A DNA stretch of 64,000 nucleotides from positions 558,001 to 622,000 of the forward strand of contig NZ_JACRWE010000002.1 in NCBI RefSeq assembly GCF_014323405.1, given 5' to 3'. The stretch comes from Romboutsia faecis (GTDB lineage: Bacteria; Bacillota; Clostridia; Peptostreptococcales; Peptostreptococcaceae). The notes below the pieces were generated by a model, which was not told the origin of the DNA, searched no databases, and saw only the letters and a program-made list of their open reading frames with translations. The translations under genes and the position numbers were made by a program. Shown in pieces: positions 28,101-37,914 of this stretch. The first letter of the stretch is position 1; each line of letters starts with the position of its first letter.

Positions 28101-31100
28101 ATGGAGGGAATTACAGATATAATCAAAATTAAAAACAATATTATAAGTGTTTTAGATAATGTTGTTTTCTTAGATATAGAAACTAGTGGATTAAATCCAA
28201 GTAAATCAGAAATTATAGAAATTGGTGCTATCAAAATAGAGGGTACAAATAAATTTACATTTGAAACTTTAATAAAAAATAAAAGAGAGATACCTTTAGA
28301 AATATTTTCTTTATGTACTGGATTAAAAAAAGAAGATTTTAAGAATGCTTTAGAGTTAAATATTGTTAAAAAAAAGCTTATTGAATTTGTTGAGGATAAA
28401 ACTATTATTTGTCATAATGCACTTTTTGAGAAAAGTTTTTTTGATATATATATACCTGAATTAAAAAATGAGATTATTGACTCTATGGAGTTAGCAGCTA
28501 TTTTAGAGCCGTATCATAGAGAATTTAATTTAGATTATTTAAAGAAAACTATAACTAATGATAAGAAAAATGAAAGCCATAGAGCTTTAGATGATGCGAT
28601 GGATACAATAAAGATTGTAAATTCATTATTAATGAGACTTAATAAAGAAGAGAGTGAGATTACTTTAGAGCCCTTAAGTTTTAAAATAAATTCTTATTTA
28701 AATAAATTTGGTTTACCTAATTGGAACTGGAGTAAACATATAGACAATGGAAATTACAATGTATCTGATGATTGTGTAAGGTATAAAAATGATAAAAATA
28801 ATAACATTAAGAGAGATAATGAAAAAGAAAAGGAAGTTTTTAATAAAATTCATTCAAAACATAGTCCTTACGAAGATTTATTGAAGGATGAAAGCATATG
28901 GGCAAATAAAGAAGGTTTTATATATGAATTTAGACCAGGACAACACGAGCTTACTAAAACAATAAGAGAAACTTTTAGAGGTAATAGTGGTTCTGCTAAG
29001 GTTGCGTGTATTGAAGCACCTACAGGAATCGGAAAAAGCGTAGGATACTTACTACCTGCAATTTTAGAAGCTAGATTAAGAAGTCAAAGGATTATAATAT
29101 CAACTGATACAAAAGAATTACAAACACAACTTATAAATAAGGATATTCCTAATATTTTAAATTCATTAGGTTTAAATAATAAAGTAAGTTATGGATATAT
29201 AAAAGGTAAAAATAATTATATTTGCGTAGAAAAACTAGAAGGATATAAGTCTGATTATACCTCAGAAGACACAACTGTCTTAGATGTTCTTGGTATTATT
29301 TATCTAGAAAGACTAGTAGAGGAAGGCAATTATGGAGATATAGAAGAAATAAACTATTGGGTTATAAATCATTTCGCAGGTATTGAAAATCATATCATAT
29401 ATGCAAGTTGTGATCCTAATTTATGTAGGCCTAAAAAATGTATTAAAAACTGCCTGTATAAAAGAAGAGTTGAAGAATTAAAAGAAGAAGACATAACAGT
29501 CATTAATCACTCATTACTTGCTAAATGGCCATATAAAGAAGAAAAACCTATAGAAAATTTAATCGTAGATGAGGCTCATAACCTAACTGAAAAAGGATAT
29601 GAATTCTTTTCTAGTATAGTAGATTCAAGATCATTTAAATATTTCTTACAAGAAATGTATCCTTATGAAAATATTTATAACAGTCCATTTGCTTACAACA
29701 AAAAACTTAGAAAAATGAAAATGTTTGATAAATTTTATAATCACATAAGGTTAGATAGAACTCAAAAAGATAAGATAAGTACAAATATAAATTTAATTGT
29801 ACAAGAAATTGATTCATTGCTTATGTACGGAGAAAGTAGTGATTATAAAAATGCTAGTATGTACAATTTAAGGTGGGAACTAAACCTTCAGGAAAATGAT
29901 GTTGCAAGTAAAGTAAGAAAGGATAATGATTATATTAGTTTAACATATAAAGCTTATACTGATAGAGTTAAACTTAGTTGCGAAACAATAATAAGAAACC
30001 TTTCTTCAATGTTAGTTATTATTGATAGAAATATGGACGATGATAGTTGTGATAAAGAATCAGATATATATAAGTTTGGAAAATCTAGGTTTATGGATAT
30101 GGAATGTATAAAAACTACTATGCAAGCTTTCTTAGAGTACAGTGAAGAGGATGAAGTTGCTAGGATTGTAGATATAGATAGAGATTTTAGGCATTTTGAA
30201 TTTAGAGTTGTACCACTTAATTTAGCAGACTTATTTGAGGAAAATATATTAAGTACTTTATCTAGTGGTATATTTTTATCTGCTACATTAAGTATTGGAA
30301 ATAAAATGGACTATTTTAAAAGAGCTCTAGGAATAAATAGAGTAGGTAATGTTGAGAAAATTATAGACCCTATTTATGATTATAAAAAGAGACTATCAGT
30401 AATTAGTATAAATGATATATCTAGTTATAAGAATGATAATTTTATAGATGATATGAGTGAAATAATAAGTGATATTTGTGATATTACCAATGGTCATACA
30501 TTATGTCTTTTTAATAGTAAAGATAGGCAGAAAAAAACCTATGATATATTAAAAGGCTATTTACATGAAAAAGATATAGAAATATATAATGATAAAAAGG
30601 GTATTAAGGTACTTAAAAATATAGATAAAAAATGTGTAGTATTAGGATCTAAAGGATGTTTTGAAGGTGTTGATGTACCAGGTGATGGATTAATATGTGC
30701 GACAATGGATAAAATACCTAATTTAAATCCAAAAGACCCACTATACTCAACGATAATGCATAAATACAATATACCTTATCATGCAATAAACTATCCTCAG
30801 TTAGCTATTAAAGTAAAACAAGCCTTAGGAAGAATATTAAGAAGTAAATATGATTATGGATGCTTTGTTATATTTAATAGTGGTAGTAACTTAGCAACTT
30901 TAAGAATGCTAGAAAGAGATTTACATGGATGTAAGATACTTAGTATGAATAGAGCTAATATGTATAAGAACATTGAAAGTCATCTTAAAAAATCTAGGCA
31001 AGAAGTTATAAAGTCAGCAATAATAGATATATCAAAATCCTTAAAAAATATAAATTTTGAAGATATGAAAAAGGTAGAGGAGTATATAAATAAAGAAATA

Positions 31101-31211
31101 AAAAATAGAACATTAATGAGTCGAGTACAATATATGAACAATTTTGAAAAAACTTTTAAAATAAAGTACTTTGACATAACTTATTTAATAAATAAAGATA
31201 AGTTAATTTAG
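28101..31211 (+). CDS. dinG: DinG-type helicase with N-terminal DEDDh exonuclease
   Basis: A 1036-residue protein. Residues about 15-180 are a DEDDh 3'-5' exonuclease (FLDIETSGL, CHNALFEKSFFD, HRALDDA). The rest is an XPD/DinG superfamily 2 helicase: RPGQHELT, Walker A EAPTGIGKS, DEAH box IVDEAHNL, motif V KGCFEGVDVPG and motif VI QALGRILRSK. Cysteines in NYICVEK, SCDPNLC, KKC and KNC are placed for an iron-sulfur cluster. ATG at 28101 follows GAAAGGACGAAAG. A DNA repair role is likely; gram-positive DinG proteins of this type can be mainly exonucleases, but here the helicase motifs look intact. Confidence 0.92.
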   Translation: MEGITDIIKIKNNIISVLDNVVFLDIETSGLNPSKSEIIEIGAIKIEGTNKFTFETLIKNKREIPLEIFSLCTGLKKEDFKNALELNIVKKKLIEFVEDKTIICHNALFEKSFFDIYIPELKNEIIDSMELAAILEPYHREFNLDYLKKTITNDKKNESHRALDDAMDTIKIVNSLLMRLNKEESEITLEPLSFKINSYLNKFGLPNWNWSKHIDNGNYNVSDDCVRYKNDKNNNIKRDNEKEKEVFNKIHSKHSPYEDLLKDESIWANKEGFIYEFRPGQHELTKTIRETFRGNSGSAKVACIEAPTGIGKSVGYLLPAILEARLRSQRIIISTDTKELQTQLINKDIPNILNSLGLNNKVSYGYIKGKNNYICVEKLEGYKSDYTSEDTTVLDVLGIIYLERLVEEGNYGDIEEINYWVINHFAGIENHIIYASCDPNLCRPKKCIKNCLYKRRVEELKEEDITVINHSLLAKWPYKEEKPIENLIVDEAHNLTEKGYEFFSSIVDSRSFKYFLQEMYPYENIYNSPFAYNKKLRKMKMFDKFYNHIRLDRTQKDKISTNINLIVQEIDSLLMYGESSDYKNASMYNLRWELNLQENDVASKVRKDNDYISLTYKAYTDRVKLSCETIIRNLSSMLVIIDRNMDDDSCDKESDIYKFGKSRFMDMECIKTTMQAFLEYSEEDEVARIVDIDRDFRHFEFRVVPLNLADLFEENILSTLSSGIFLSATLSIGNKMDYFKRALGINRVGNVEKIIDPIYDYKKRLSVISINDISSYKNDNFIDDMSEIISDICDITNGHTLCLFNSKDRQKKTYDILKGYLHEKDIEIYNDKKGIKVLKNIDKKCVVLGSKGCFEGVDVPGDGLICATMDKIPNLNPKDPLYSTIMHKYNIPYHAINYPQLAIKVKQALGRILRSKYDYGCFVIFNSGSNLATLRMLERDLHGCKILSMNRANMYKNIESHLKKSRQEVIKSAIIDISKSLKNINFEDMKKVEEYINKEIKNRTLMSRVQYMNNFEKTFKIKYFDITYLINKDKLI

Positions 31212-31315
31212 AAACTTAATAATAAAATCTGTTTTTTTTATAAAAATGAAAAAAAATATATTTAACTTTCAAAAAAAACTTAAAATAATTTAGATATTGA
31301 ATTATTTTAAATTAA

Positions 31316-31355
31316 AATAAACCCTAGATAAATGTGTAATTTACTAGGGTTTATT
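31316..31355. terminator. Terminator in the 353-base gap after dinG
   Basis: AATAAACCCTAG pairs with CTAGGGTTTATT. The rest of the gap 31212-31565 is very A/T-rich and holds only this stem and the promoter at 31480. Confidence 0.75.
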
Positions 31356-31479
31356 AATATAACTTATAAAAAAAATAAAAAAACGAATTTTCAGAAAAAA
31401 AAGGAATTATGATATAATGACAAAATTTAAAAAATAAAGTATTATTTTTTAAATTTATAGAAAATTTTAAAAAATAAAG

Positions 31480-31507
31480 TTGACATTTATTTGCGTATTG
31501 ATATAAT
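31480..31507 (+). promoter_or_regulatory. Promoter of abgT-like gene
   Basis: TTGACA (31480-31485), 16 bases, TATAAT (31502-31507). Confidence 0.82.
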
Positions 31508-31565
31508 TAGTATATAAAATTTAATTTATATTTAATAAGAAATTATTATTAGGGAGGGAACAAAT

Positions 31566-33167
31566 ATGGATAGCGCTGTAAAATCATCGCAAGAGAAAAA
31601 AAGTCTATTCCAAAAATGTCTTGATGGAATAGAAATAGTGGGAAATAAGCTTCCACATCCAATTACATTATTCTCATTATTTTGTTTAGCAATTATAATT
31701 ATATCTGCAATAACTGCAGCTATGGGGCTTTCAGTAGAAGGAGAACTTGTAAATAGAACTACTGGAGAATTAGAAGTTTCTACAATAGCGGCAACTAGTT
31801 TACTTTCAAGAGATGGTATTGTATATATGTTAGAAAACGCTATCACTAACTTCGTTAACTTTGCACCATTAGGAATGGTTTTAGTTGGTATGTTAGGGAT
31901 AGGAACTGCAGAAGGAAGTGGATATATATCTGCTTTACTTAAGAAGACAGTTGCAGTAACTCCTGCAGCATTAGTTACACCAATGGTTGTATTCTTAGGG
32001 GTTATGTCAAATATAGCAAGTGATGCTGGTTATGTTGTATTAGTTCCACTTGGAGCATTAATATTTATGTCATTTGGTAGACATCCACTTGCAGGACTTG
32101 CAGCAGGGTTTGCTGGAGTTTCTGGAGGATTCAGTGCTAACTTAATAATAGGAACAATAGATCCAATGTTAGCTGGTATATCTACAAGTGCAGCACAAAT
32201 GATAGATCCAACTTATACAGTACAAGCAACTTCAAATTTATACTTCATGGTTGCTTCAACATTTTTAATAACACTATTAGGATGGTTTGTAACAGATAAA
32301 ATAGTAGAGCCAAGACTAGGGGCTTATTCTGGAAACTCTACATTATCTAAAGAAGATCAAGATTTACAAAATTTAAGTGATAAAGAAAAGAAAGCATTAA
32401 AGATAACTAACTTAACAGTTTTAGCAATGTTAGTTGGTATAGTTATAGCAATAATGCTTCCAAATTCACCATTAAGAAACGTATCAATAGAGCAAGAACA
32501 AGGATTCATGGCTTCAATAATAGATCATTCGCCATTAATGAATGGATTCGTATTATTAATAGCTATAATATTCTTCGTAGCTGCTTGTGTATATGGTAAA
32601 GTATCTGGTCAATTTAAAAATGAAAAAGATATTGGTAATGAATTAGGGAAATCAATGGCTTCTATGGGAAGTTATATAGCATTAGCATTCGTAATGGCTC
32701 AATTTGTTAACTACTTCTCATACACTAACTTAGGTACTATATTAGCTATAAATGGAGCTAACTTATTACAATCTATGAAGATGAACTCTATAGTTCTTAT
32801 GATAGTATTCGTACTATTTGCAGGATTTATAAACTTATTCATGGGATCAGCTTCAGCTAAATGGGCTATAATGGCTCCGGTATTTTTACCAATGTTCATG
32901 AAGCTGCAGATATCTCCAGAATTAACTCAAGTTGCATACAGAATAGGTGATTCAACTACAAATATAATATCACCTCTTATGACTTATTTTGCAATGATAG
33001 TTATATTCGCTCAAAAGCATGATAAGAAAGCGGGTATGGGTACATTAATATCAACAATGTTACCATATACTATAGTATTCTTAGCAGGATGGATATTAAT
33101 GTTAATATTATGGATGACTTTTAAATTACCACTAGGGCCAGGAGCTGGACTAGTTTACGGATTATAA
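31566..33167 (+). CDS. AbgT family transporter
   Basis: A 533-residue inner-membrane carrier with about ten to twelve helices, of the AbgT family known to import p-aminobenzoyl-glutamate or export sulfonamides. Family features are KLPHPITLFSLFCLAIII, GLAAGFAGVSGGFSANLI, SNIASDAGYVVLVPLGA and AGFINLFMGSASAKWAIMAP. AGGGAGG precedes the ATG; promoter at 31480 and terminator at 33219 make it a single-gene unit. The substrate here is not proven. Confidence 0.9.
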   Translation: MDSAVKSSQEKKSLFQKCLDGIEIVGNKLPHPITLFSLFCLAIIIISAITAAMGLSVEGELVNRTTGELEVSTIAATSLLSRDGIVYMLENAITNFVNFAPLGMVLVGMLGIGTAEGSGYISALLKKTVAVTPAALVTPMVVFLGVMSNIASDAGYVVLVPLGALIFMSFGRHPLAGLAAGFAGVSGGFSANLIIGTIDPMLAGISTSAAQMIDPTYTVQATSNLYFMVASTFLITLLGWFVTDKIVEPRLGAYSGNSTLSKEDQDLQNLSDKEKKALKITNLTVLAMLVGIVIAIMLPNSPLRNVSIEQEQGFMASIIDHSPLMNGFVLLIAIIFFVAACVYGKVSGQFKNEKDIGNELGKSMASMGSYIALAFVMAQFVNYFSYTNLGTILAINGANLLQSMKMNSIVLMIVFVLFAGFINLFMGSASAKWAIMAPVFLPMFMKLQISPELTQVAYRIGDSTTNIISPLMTYFAMIVIFAQKHDKKAGMGTLISTMLPYTIVFLAGWILMLILWMTFKLPLGPGAGLVYGL

Positions 33168-33218
33168 AATAAATAATAGCTTCTATAAATCTATTTAGAT
33201 ATCGGGGCAGTAAAATAA

Positions 33219-33270
33219 AATTCTCAGTTATGCATATAGAAATATGCTGCATAACTGGGAATTTTTTTAT
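33219..33270 (+). terminator. Intrinsic terminator
   Basis: AAATTCTCAGTTATGCA pairs with TGCATAACTGGGAATTT and is followed by T residues. Confidence 0.87.
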
Positions 33271-33286
33271 TTTATAGTGGAGTGTA

Positions 33287-34138
33287 TTATTTGGAAAATG
33301 CCTTGTTTATTAGTCCTAGAACGAAGTCTTTTCCTTCTATTGTTATTGATTGTATTTTATTATCCTTTGTATATATTACTACTGATGAGTCTGAGTAATT
33401 ACTTAGGTCTTTGTTGTTTGTTTTGTTGGTGTTACTTAAGTTGTTGTTTACAGGGTTAACAGTATCCAGTTTTGCATTATTGTTAGAACTATATTTAGGA
33501 TAGTTGTGGTTTTTATCTGGATGTTGTTTGTGAGGCACTAAAGGATAAAAATAAAGCTTTTCTTTGTTATTTATTGTAGAGGCTATAAAGTTAGCTGAAT
33601 TTAGATTGAATTCAGTATTAAAATCGCTAATACTTTTGCCAAAAAATTCTTTAGCAGCATAACTTACTACAAAATCACTTTTGCATATCATACCTTTATG
33701 ATTATAAAACTCTACTTTATAATCTGAATTAGTTAGATTATTAGATGAAATAAAATCTTTTGATGTTCTTAAGTTATAATCACCTGATATAGAATTTTTT
33801 ACTATACCATCTTCAAAATATACATGAAGAAATGGATTTTCTTTATTATTATTTTTATAAGTAGCAATTACAGATATACTGTCTTCTAGGCTTTTTAATG
33901 TTACATCTTCTGTATTTATATATTTAATCTTATTTGAATCAATATAATATATTGCTGAATATGGAATACCTAATGAGGTTTCTAGATCTTTAGATTTGGT
34001 ACCTATTAATTTTGTTGTATCAGCACTAGCTTGTTTTATATAATTATTATTTGAAGATGAATTATTTGAATTATTCATAGTACAAGCTGTTGTCAATAAT
34101 AATATAAAAAATAATATACATATAATGCATTTTTTCAT
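33287..34138 (-). CDS. Predicted lipoprotein of unknown function
   Basis: A 283-residue secreted protein beginning MKKCIICILFFILLL with a lipobox ending TTAC, so a lipid-anchored surface protein is predicted. An asparagine/serine-rich linker follows. The body shows two weakly similar stretches (around KDLETSLGIPYSAIYYI and KSISDFNTEFNLNSANFIA), possibly tandem domains. No enzyme motif is seen. GGAGATAA lies 11 bases before ATG at 34138; longer upstream reading adds a membrane-like but ribosome-site-free stretch and was not adopted. Confidence 0.7.
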   Translation of the reverse strand: MKKCIICILFFILLLTTACTMNNSNNSSSNNNYIKQASADTTKLIGTKSKDLETSLGIPYSAIYYIDSNKIKYINTEDVTLKSLEDSISVIATYKNNNKENPFLHVYFEDGIVKNSISGDYNLRTSKDFISSNNLTNSDYKVEFYNHKGMICKSDFVVSYAAKEFFGKSISDFNTEFNLNSANFIASTINNKEKLYFYPLVPHKQHPDKNHNYPKYSSNNNAKLDTVNPVNNNLSNTNKTNNKDLSNYSDSSVVIYTKDNKIQSITIEGKDFVLGLINKAFSK

Positions 34139-34303
34139 AACATATTTATCTCCTTTTTTATAGATGTAATTTATATGAATAGTATCTAAAAATACTATGA
34201 AAAATATACTTATATATATTGTATTGAATAATAATAGATATATAAGAAAAAATAAGAAAGAATATGAATTATCATCAAAAGTATAATAAAGGAGCAATTT
34301 TAT

Positions 34304-35254
34304 ATGGTATATATATTATTATTAATTGGGTTTGTTCTTCTTATAAAAGGAGCAGATGGATTTGTATCAGGAGCATCTTCTATAGCAAAGAGATACAATA
34401 TACCGAGTTTGATTATAGGTCTTACTATTGTCGCATTTGGTACTAGTGCACCAGAAGCCGCTGTAAGTATTACAGCAGCATTAAGTGGACAAAATGATAT
34501 GGCAATTGCTAATGTTGTAGGGTCTAATATTTTTAACTTAAGTTTTGTTGTAGGGGCAACTGCATTGATACATCCTATAAAAGTTCAAAAAAGTACTATA
34601 ATTAAAGAGTTTCCTTTTGTAATGTTAGCGTCTATTGTGTTAGCTATATTAGCACATGATACTAGATTTCAAGGATATAGTGAAAATGCATTGACAAGGG
34701 CAGATGGATTAATGTTATTAGCATTATTTATAATTTTTATGTACTATCTTATAGAAATGGCTTTTACAGCTAAGGATGATGTTGCAGAAGAAGAAATTAA
34801 AATTATGCCATTAGGTAAAAGTATTTTATATAGTATATTAGGAGTTTCAGGTATTATAATAGGTGGAGATATGGTAGTAAACTCTGCAAGTGATATTGCA
34901 ATAACATGGGGAATGAGTCAGAATCTTGTAGGTCTTACTATAGTATCTGTGGGAACATCATTACCTGAACTTGTGACTAGTATTGTAGCAGCACGAAAAG
35001 GAGAAAGTGACATAGCTATAGGTAATGCTGTTGGTTCTAATATATTTAATATATTATTTGTTTTAGGGATATCATCGTTTATTCATAACATAGCAGTTCA
35101 TCCTATTGTATTTGCAGATATGCTTGTTATGCTTTTAATCAGTTTAATTACATTTATATTTGCATCTACAAAAAGAACTATTAAAAAAGGTGAAGGTGTA
35201 GTTCTTATAACTTTATATATTTTATATATGATATTTATAATTATTAGAAAATAA
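34304..35254 (+). CDS. Calcium/sodium antiporter (YrbG-like, CaCA family)
   Basis: A 316-residue exchanger with two inverted repeats of five helices. The alpha repeats are visible as AFGTSAPEAAVSI with NVVGSNIFNL, and SVGTSLPELVTSI with NAVGSNIFNI, carrying the cation-binding acids and serines. AAAGGAGC precedes ATG. A bidirectional terminator separates it from the facing NhaC gene. Confidence 0.92.
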   Translation: MVYILLLIGFVLLIKGADGFVSGASSIAKRYNIPSLIIGLTIVAFGTSAPEAAVSITAALSGQNDMAIANVVGSNIFNLSFVVGATALIHPIKVQKSTIIKEFPFVMLASIVLAILAHDTRFQGYSENALTRADGLMLLALFIIFMYYLIEMAFTAKDDVAEEEIKIMPLGKSILYSILGVSGIIIGGDMVVNSASDIAITWGMSQNLVGLTIVSVGTSLPELVTSIVAARKGESDIAIGNAVGSNIFNILFVLGISSFIHNIAVHPIVFADMLVMLLISLITFIFASTKRTIKKGEGVVLITLYILYMIFIIIRK

Positions 35255-35266
35255 GATACTAGAAAA

Positions 35267-35317
35267 TAAAAAATCCCTATGAACTAGATTAATAACATCT
35301 ATTTCATAGGGATTTTT
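35267..35317. terminator. Bidirectional terminator
   Basis: AAAAATCCCTATGAA pairs with TTCATAGGGATTTTT across a 20-base loop. Confidence 0.85.
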
Positions 35318-35330
35318 AGAATAATTAAAT

Positions 35331-36779
35331 TTATATAACTTCTTTTACTTTTTCATTTTCTGATTCTTCAACAGTTTCTTCTGAAAGCTGTTCTATAGTT
35401 AATCCTGTTAATCCATAGAATAATGAGATTATAGGACAAAGCAAGTTAAAGAATGCAAATGGTAAGAATGCAAAACATCCTATATTCATTGTTGCAGACA
35501 TATAAGCTCCACAAGTATTCCAAGGTATAAGTGGTGAAGTTATTGTTGCACTATCTTCTAAAGCACGAGATAGATTTTTAGCAGCTAACCCTTGTTTTTT
35601 GAATGCATCTCTATACATACTTCCTGGGATAACTATAGCTAGATATTGGTCAGCCACAGCTAAATTAGTTCCTATAGCAGTAAATATTGTAGCTGCAATC
35701 AATCCAAATGTTCCTTTAGCTACTTTAAGAATTGCAACAGCAAGTGCTTGAAGTATACCTGACTTTTCAAGGATACCACCTGTAACTAAAGCACACATCA
35801 TAAGTGCTACTGTATCTAGCATGCTTTCAAGTCCACCACGAGAAAGTAATTCATCTACAAAGACCATACCACTGTTTGAAGTATATCCAACTTTAGCTGC
35901 TACTATTACATCAGCAACTGAGTTTCCTTGAAATGCTACTGCTACTAAACCTCCAAGTAAAGCTCCAATCATAAGAGCTGGAATAGCTGGTACTTTTAAA
36001 ATAACCATAGCTATAACAGCCACAGGAACTAAGAATAAAAATGGAGATAAAGTATTAAAACTGTTAAGTAATGCATTTTGTATTTCTGTTATTTGTGATG
36101 TATTTATTTGACTTCCTGCATATTTCATGCCAATTATTCCATAAAGAATAAGTGATATTGCTAAAGCAGGTACAGTCGTATATAACATATGCTTTATATG
36201 ATCAAATAAATTAGTTCCAGCCATTGCAGGAGCTAAGTTTGTAGTATCAGATAAAGGAGACATCTTATCTCCAAAATATGCTCCAGATATTATTGCACCG
36301 GCAATTATACTACTTGGTATACCTAATGCACTTCCTATACCTAATAATGCTATACCTATTGTACCTACAGTTGTCCAAGATGAACCTGTTGAAATAGATA
36401 CTATTGCACATATAATAGTTGTAGCAATTAAGAATATACTAGGAGATAATATATTAAGGCCCCAATATATCATTGATGGGACGATACCACTTATAATCCA
36501 AGTTCCTATTAAAATGCCTACTACTAAAAGAATCAAAATTGATTGCATAGTGGTATTAATAGTTTCTAAAATTCCTTCTTCTAATTCCTTCCATGTAAAT
36601 CCTAATTTAAATATAGATATACAACCTGCAAATACACCTCCTAATATTAAAGGTATATGTGCTGAAATTTCGTAATCTTTTAGTATGACTAAGCATGTAA
36701 CTAAAGTAACGATTAAAAAGCCTACACATAATATAGCGTCAAACAATGTTGCTTGTTTTTTTTCTCTTGTTGATGTCAT
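35331..36779 (-). CDS. NhaC-family antiporter, probable lysine transporter
   Basis: A 482-residue inner-membrane protein with the NhaC-family layout of about eleven helices (GSSWTTVGTIGIAL, SGAYFGDKMSPLSDTTNLAP, PWNTCGAYMSATM). Annotated by homology it would be a sodium/proton antiporter, but its transcript begins with a lysine riboswitch and attenuator. Lysine-riboswitch-controlled NhaC relatives are regarded as lysine transporters, so lysine uptake is the better guess. ATG follows GGGAGGTC. Confidence 0.85.
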   Translation of the reverse strand: MTSTREKKQATLFDAILCVGFLIVTLVTCLVILKDYEISAHIPLILGGVFAGCISIFKLGFTWKELEEGILETINTTMQSILILLVVGILIGTWIISGIVPSMIYWGLNILSPSIFLIATTIICAIVSISTGSSWTTVGTIGIALLGIGSALGIPSSIIAGAIISGAYFGDKMSPLSDTTNLAPAMAGTNLFDHIKHMLYTTVPALAISLILYGIIGMKYAGSQINTSQITEIQNALLNSFNTLSPFLFLVPVAVIAMVILKVPAIPALMIGALLGGLVAVAFQGNSVADVIVAAKVGYTSNSGMVFVDELLSRGGLESMLDTVALMMCALVTGGILEKSGILQALAVAILKVAKGTFGLIAATIFTAIGTNLAVADQYLAIVIPGSMYRDAFKKQGLAAKNLSRALEDSATITSPLIPWNTCGAYMSATMNIGCFAFLPFAFFNLLCPIISLFYGLTGLTIEQLSEETVEESENEKVKEVI

Positions 36780-36833
36780 AATAGACCTCCCTTAATTTTT
36801 TGTTGAATATAACCTGATATTTAAAATAGGGAT

Positions 36834-36862
36834 AAAAAAATAGAGTAGAAGCTTCTACTCTA
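36834..36862 (-). terminator. Attenuator of the lysine riboswitch
   Basis: Perfect palindrome TAGAGTAGAAGCTTCTACTC plus TA followed on the minus strand by seven T residues, between the aptamer and the NhaC start. Confidence 0.87.
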
Positions 36863-36897
36863 GACTTAATCATTTTTATATAGTATATGACTTAATC

Positions 36898-37064
36898 TAA
36901 AGATAGCACTCCACAAATTATTGTGACAGTGTTATACATATTATGCATAACCCCAACATATAAGCTTAAAGCGTCACTTATATATTTCGGCAATGTTACC
37001 TTTTATTTTGCTTCACTGTGCTTAACTCTGCAAAACTACTTATTAACAATGCAACCTCTATCAT
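36898..37064 (-). promoter_or_regulatory. Lysine riboswitch (L-box)
   Basis: On the minus strand the conserved blocks occur in order: GATAGAGGTTGCA, AGTAGTTTTGCAGAG, a central block ending TTGCCGAAATAT, a TATAAG/CTTATA stem, GTTGGGG, CTGTCAC and GTGGAGTGCTATCT. The first and last blocks pair to close the aptamer (P1). This is the standard lysine aptamer, expected to switch off the downstream gene when lysine binds. Confidence 0.88.
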
Positions 37065-37095
37065 TAGTTATATTCGATATTAAATTATAGAATAT

Positions 37096-37123
37096 ATTAT
37101 AACATAAATAGAAAAAAATTCAA
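37096..37123 (-). promoter_or_regulatory. Promoter of the riboswitch transcript
   Basis: Minus strand TTGAAT (37118-37123), 16 bases, TATAAT (37096-37101) with an extended TG upstream of the -10 box. Confidence 0.72.
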
Positions 37124-37252
37124 ATAGATAAATAAACAAATAGTATAGTTAAGAAATAAAACTTCAAAAATATATGAGTTTAAGTTAAAATATTTAGTGA
37201 TTGAATACGGATTATTATAGTAATAATTATTAAAATATAGGAGTGATTAAAT

Positions 37253-37852
37253 TTGAGCAAAAAGAAGTTTTATGCTGTAAAAAAGGGTAAGTGTGTCGGT
37301 ATATATAATACATGGGATGAGTGTAAATCTCAGGTTAATGGATTTTCAGGAGCAGAGTATAAGAGTTTTTTAACTATGGATGAAGCAAAAGACTATATTT
37401 ATGGAAAAAAAGAAATGGTTATAAAAGATGAAAGTAATTTAGTAGAAGCATATGTTGACGGAAGTTATGAACACTGCATAAGAGAATATGGATCTGGTGT
37501 TGTTATTCTTAAAAATGGAGAAGTTCAAAAAACTTATAGTGAAAAAGGTAATGAAGAATCTCTTGTAACTATGAGAAATGTAGCCGGTGAAATAGAGGCA
37601 GCAAAAATAGCTATGGCTTACTGCCTTGATAATAATATAGGAAATTTAATTCTTTATTTTGACTATGAAGGTATAGAAAAATGGTGTACAGGAGTATGGA
37701 AAACTAATAAAATTGGTACTATAAATTATAAAAAATACTATGACAGCATAAAAGATAAATTAAATGTCAAGTTTGTTAAAGTTAAAGCTCATTCAGGTAA
37801 TAAATATAATGAAGAAGCTGATAAATTAGCAAAAAAAGCAATAGGATTATAA
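37253..37852 (+). CDS. rnhA: Ribonuclease HI with N-terminal viroplasmin/hybrid-binding domain
   Basis: A 199-residue enzyme that cuts RNA in RNA-DNA hybrids. Residues 3-50 are the hybrid-binding domain (KKFYAVKKGKCVGIYNTWDE). The catalytic domain shows the first Asp in AYVDGSY, the Glu in GEIEAAK, the Asp in LYFDYEG and the last Asp in HSGNKYNEEADKLA. Start is TTG at 37253 with AGGAGTGATT upstream. A terminator follows at 37857. Confidence 0.93.
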   Translation: MSKKKFYAVKKGKCVGIYNTWDECKSQVNGFSGAEYKSFLTMDEAKDYIYGKKEMVIKDESNLVEAYVDGSYEHCIREYGSGVVILKNGEVQKTYSEKGNEESLVTMRNVAGEIEAAKIAMAYCLDNNIGNLILYFDYEGIEKWCTGVWKTNKIGTINYKKYYDSIKDKLNVKFVKVKAHSGNKYNEEADKLAKKAIGL

Positions 37853-37856
37853 AAAT

Positions 37857-37892
37857 AAAAGCTCCACAATTCAAATACAATTGTGGGGCTTT
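37857..37892. terminator. Bidirectional terminator between rnhA and cotE
   Basis: AAAAGCTCCACAATT pairs with AATTGTGGGGCTTTT. Confidence 0.87.
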
Positions 37893-37914
37893 TAAATATA
37901 TAGACTCTTATAAA

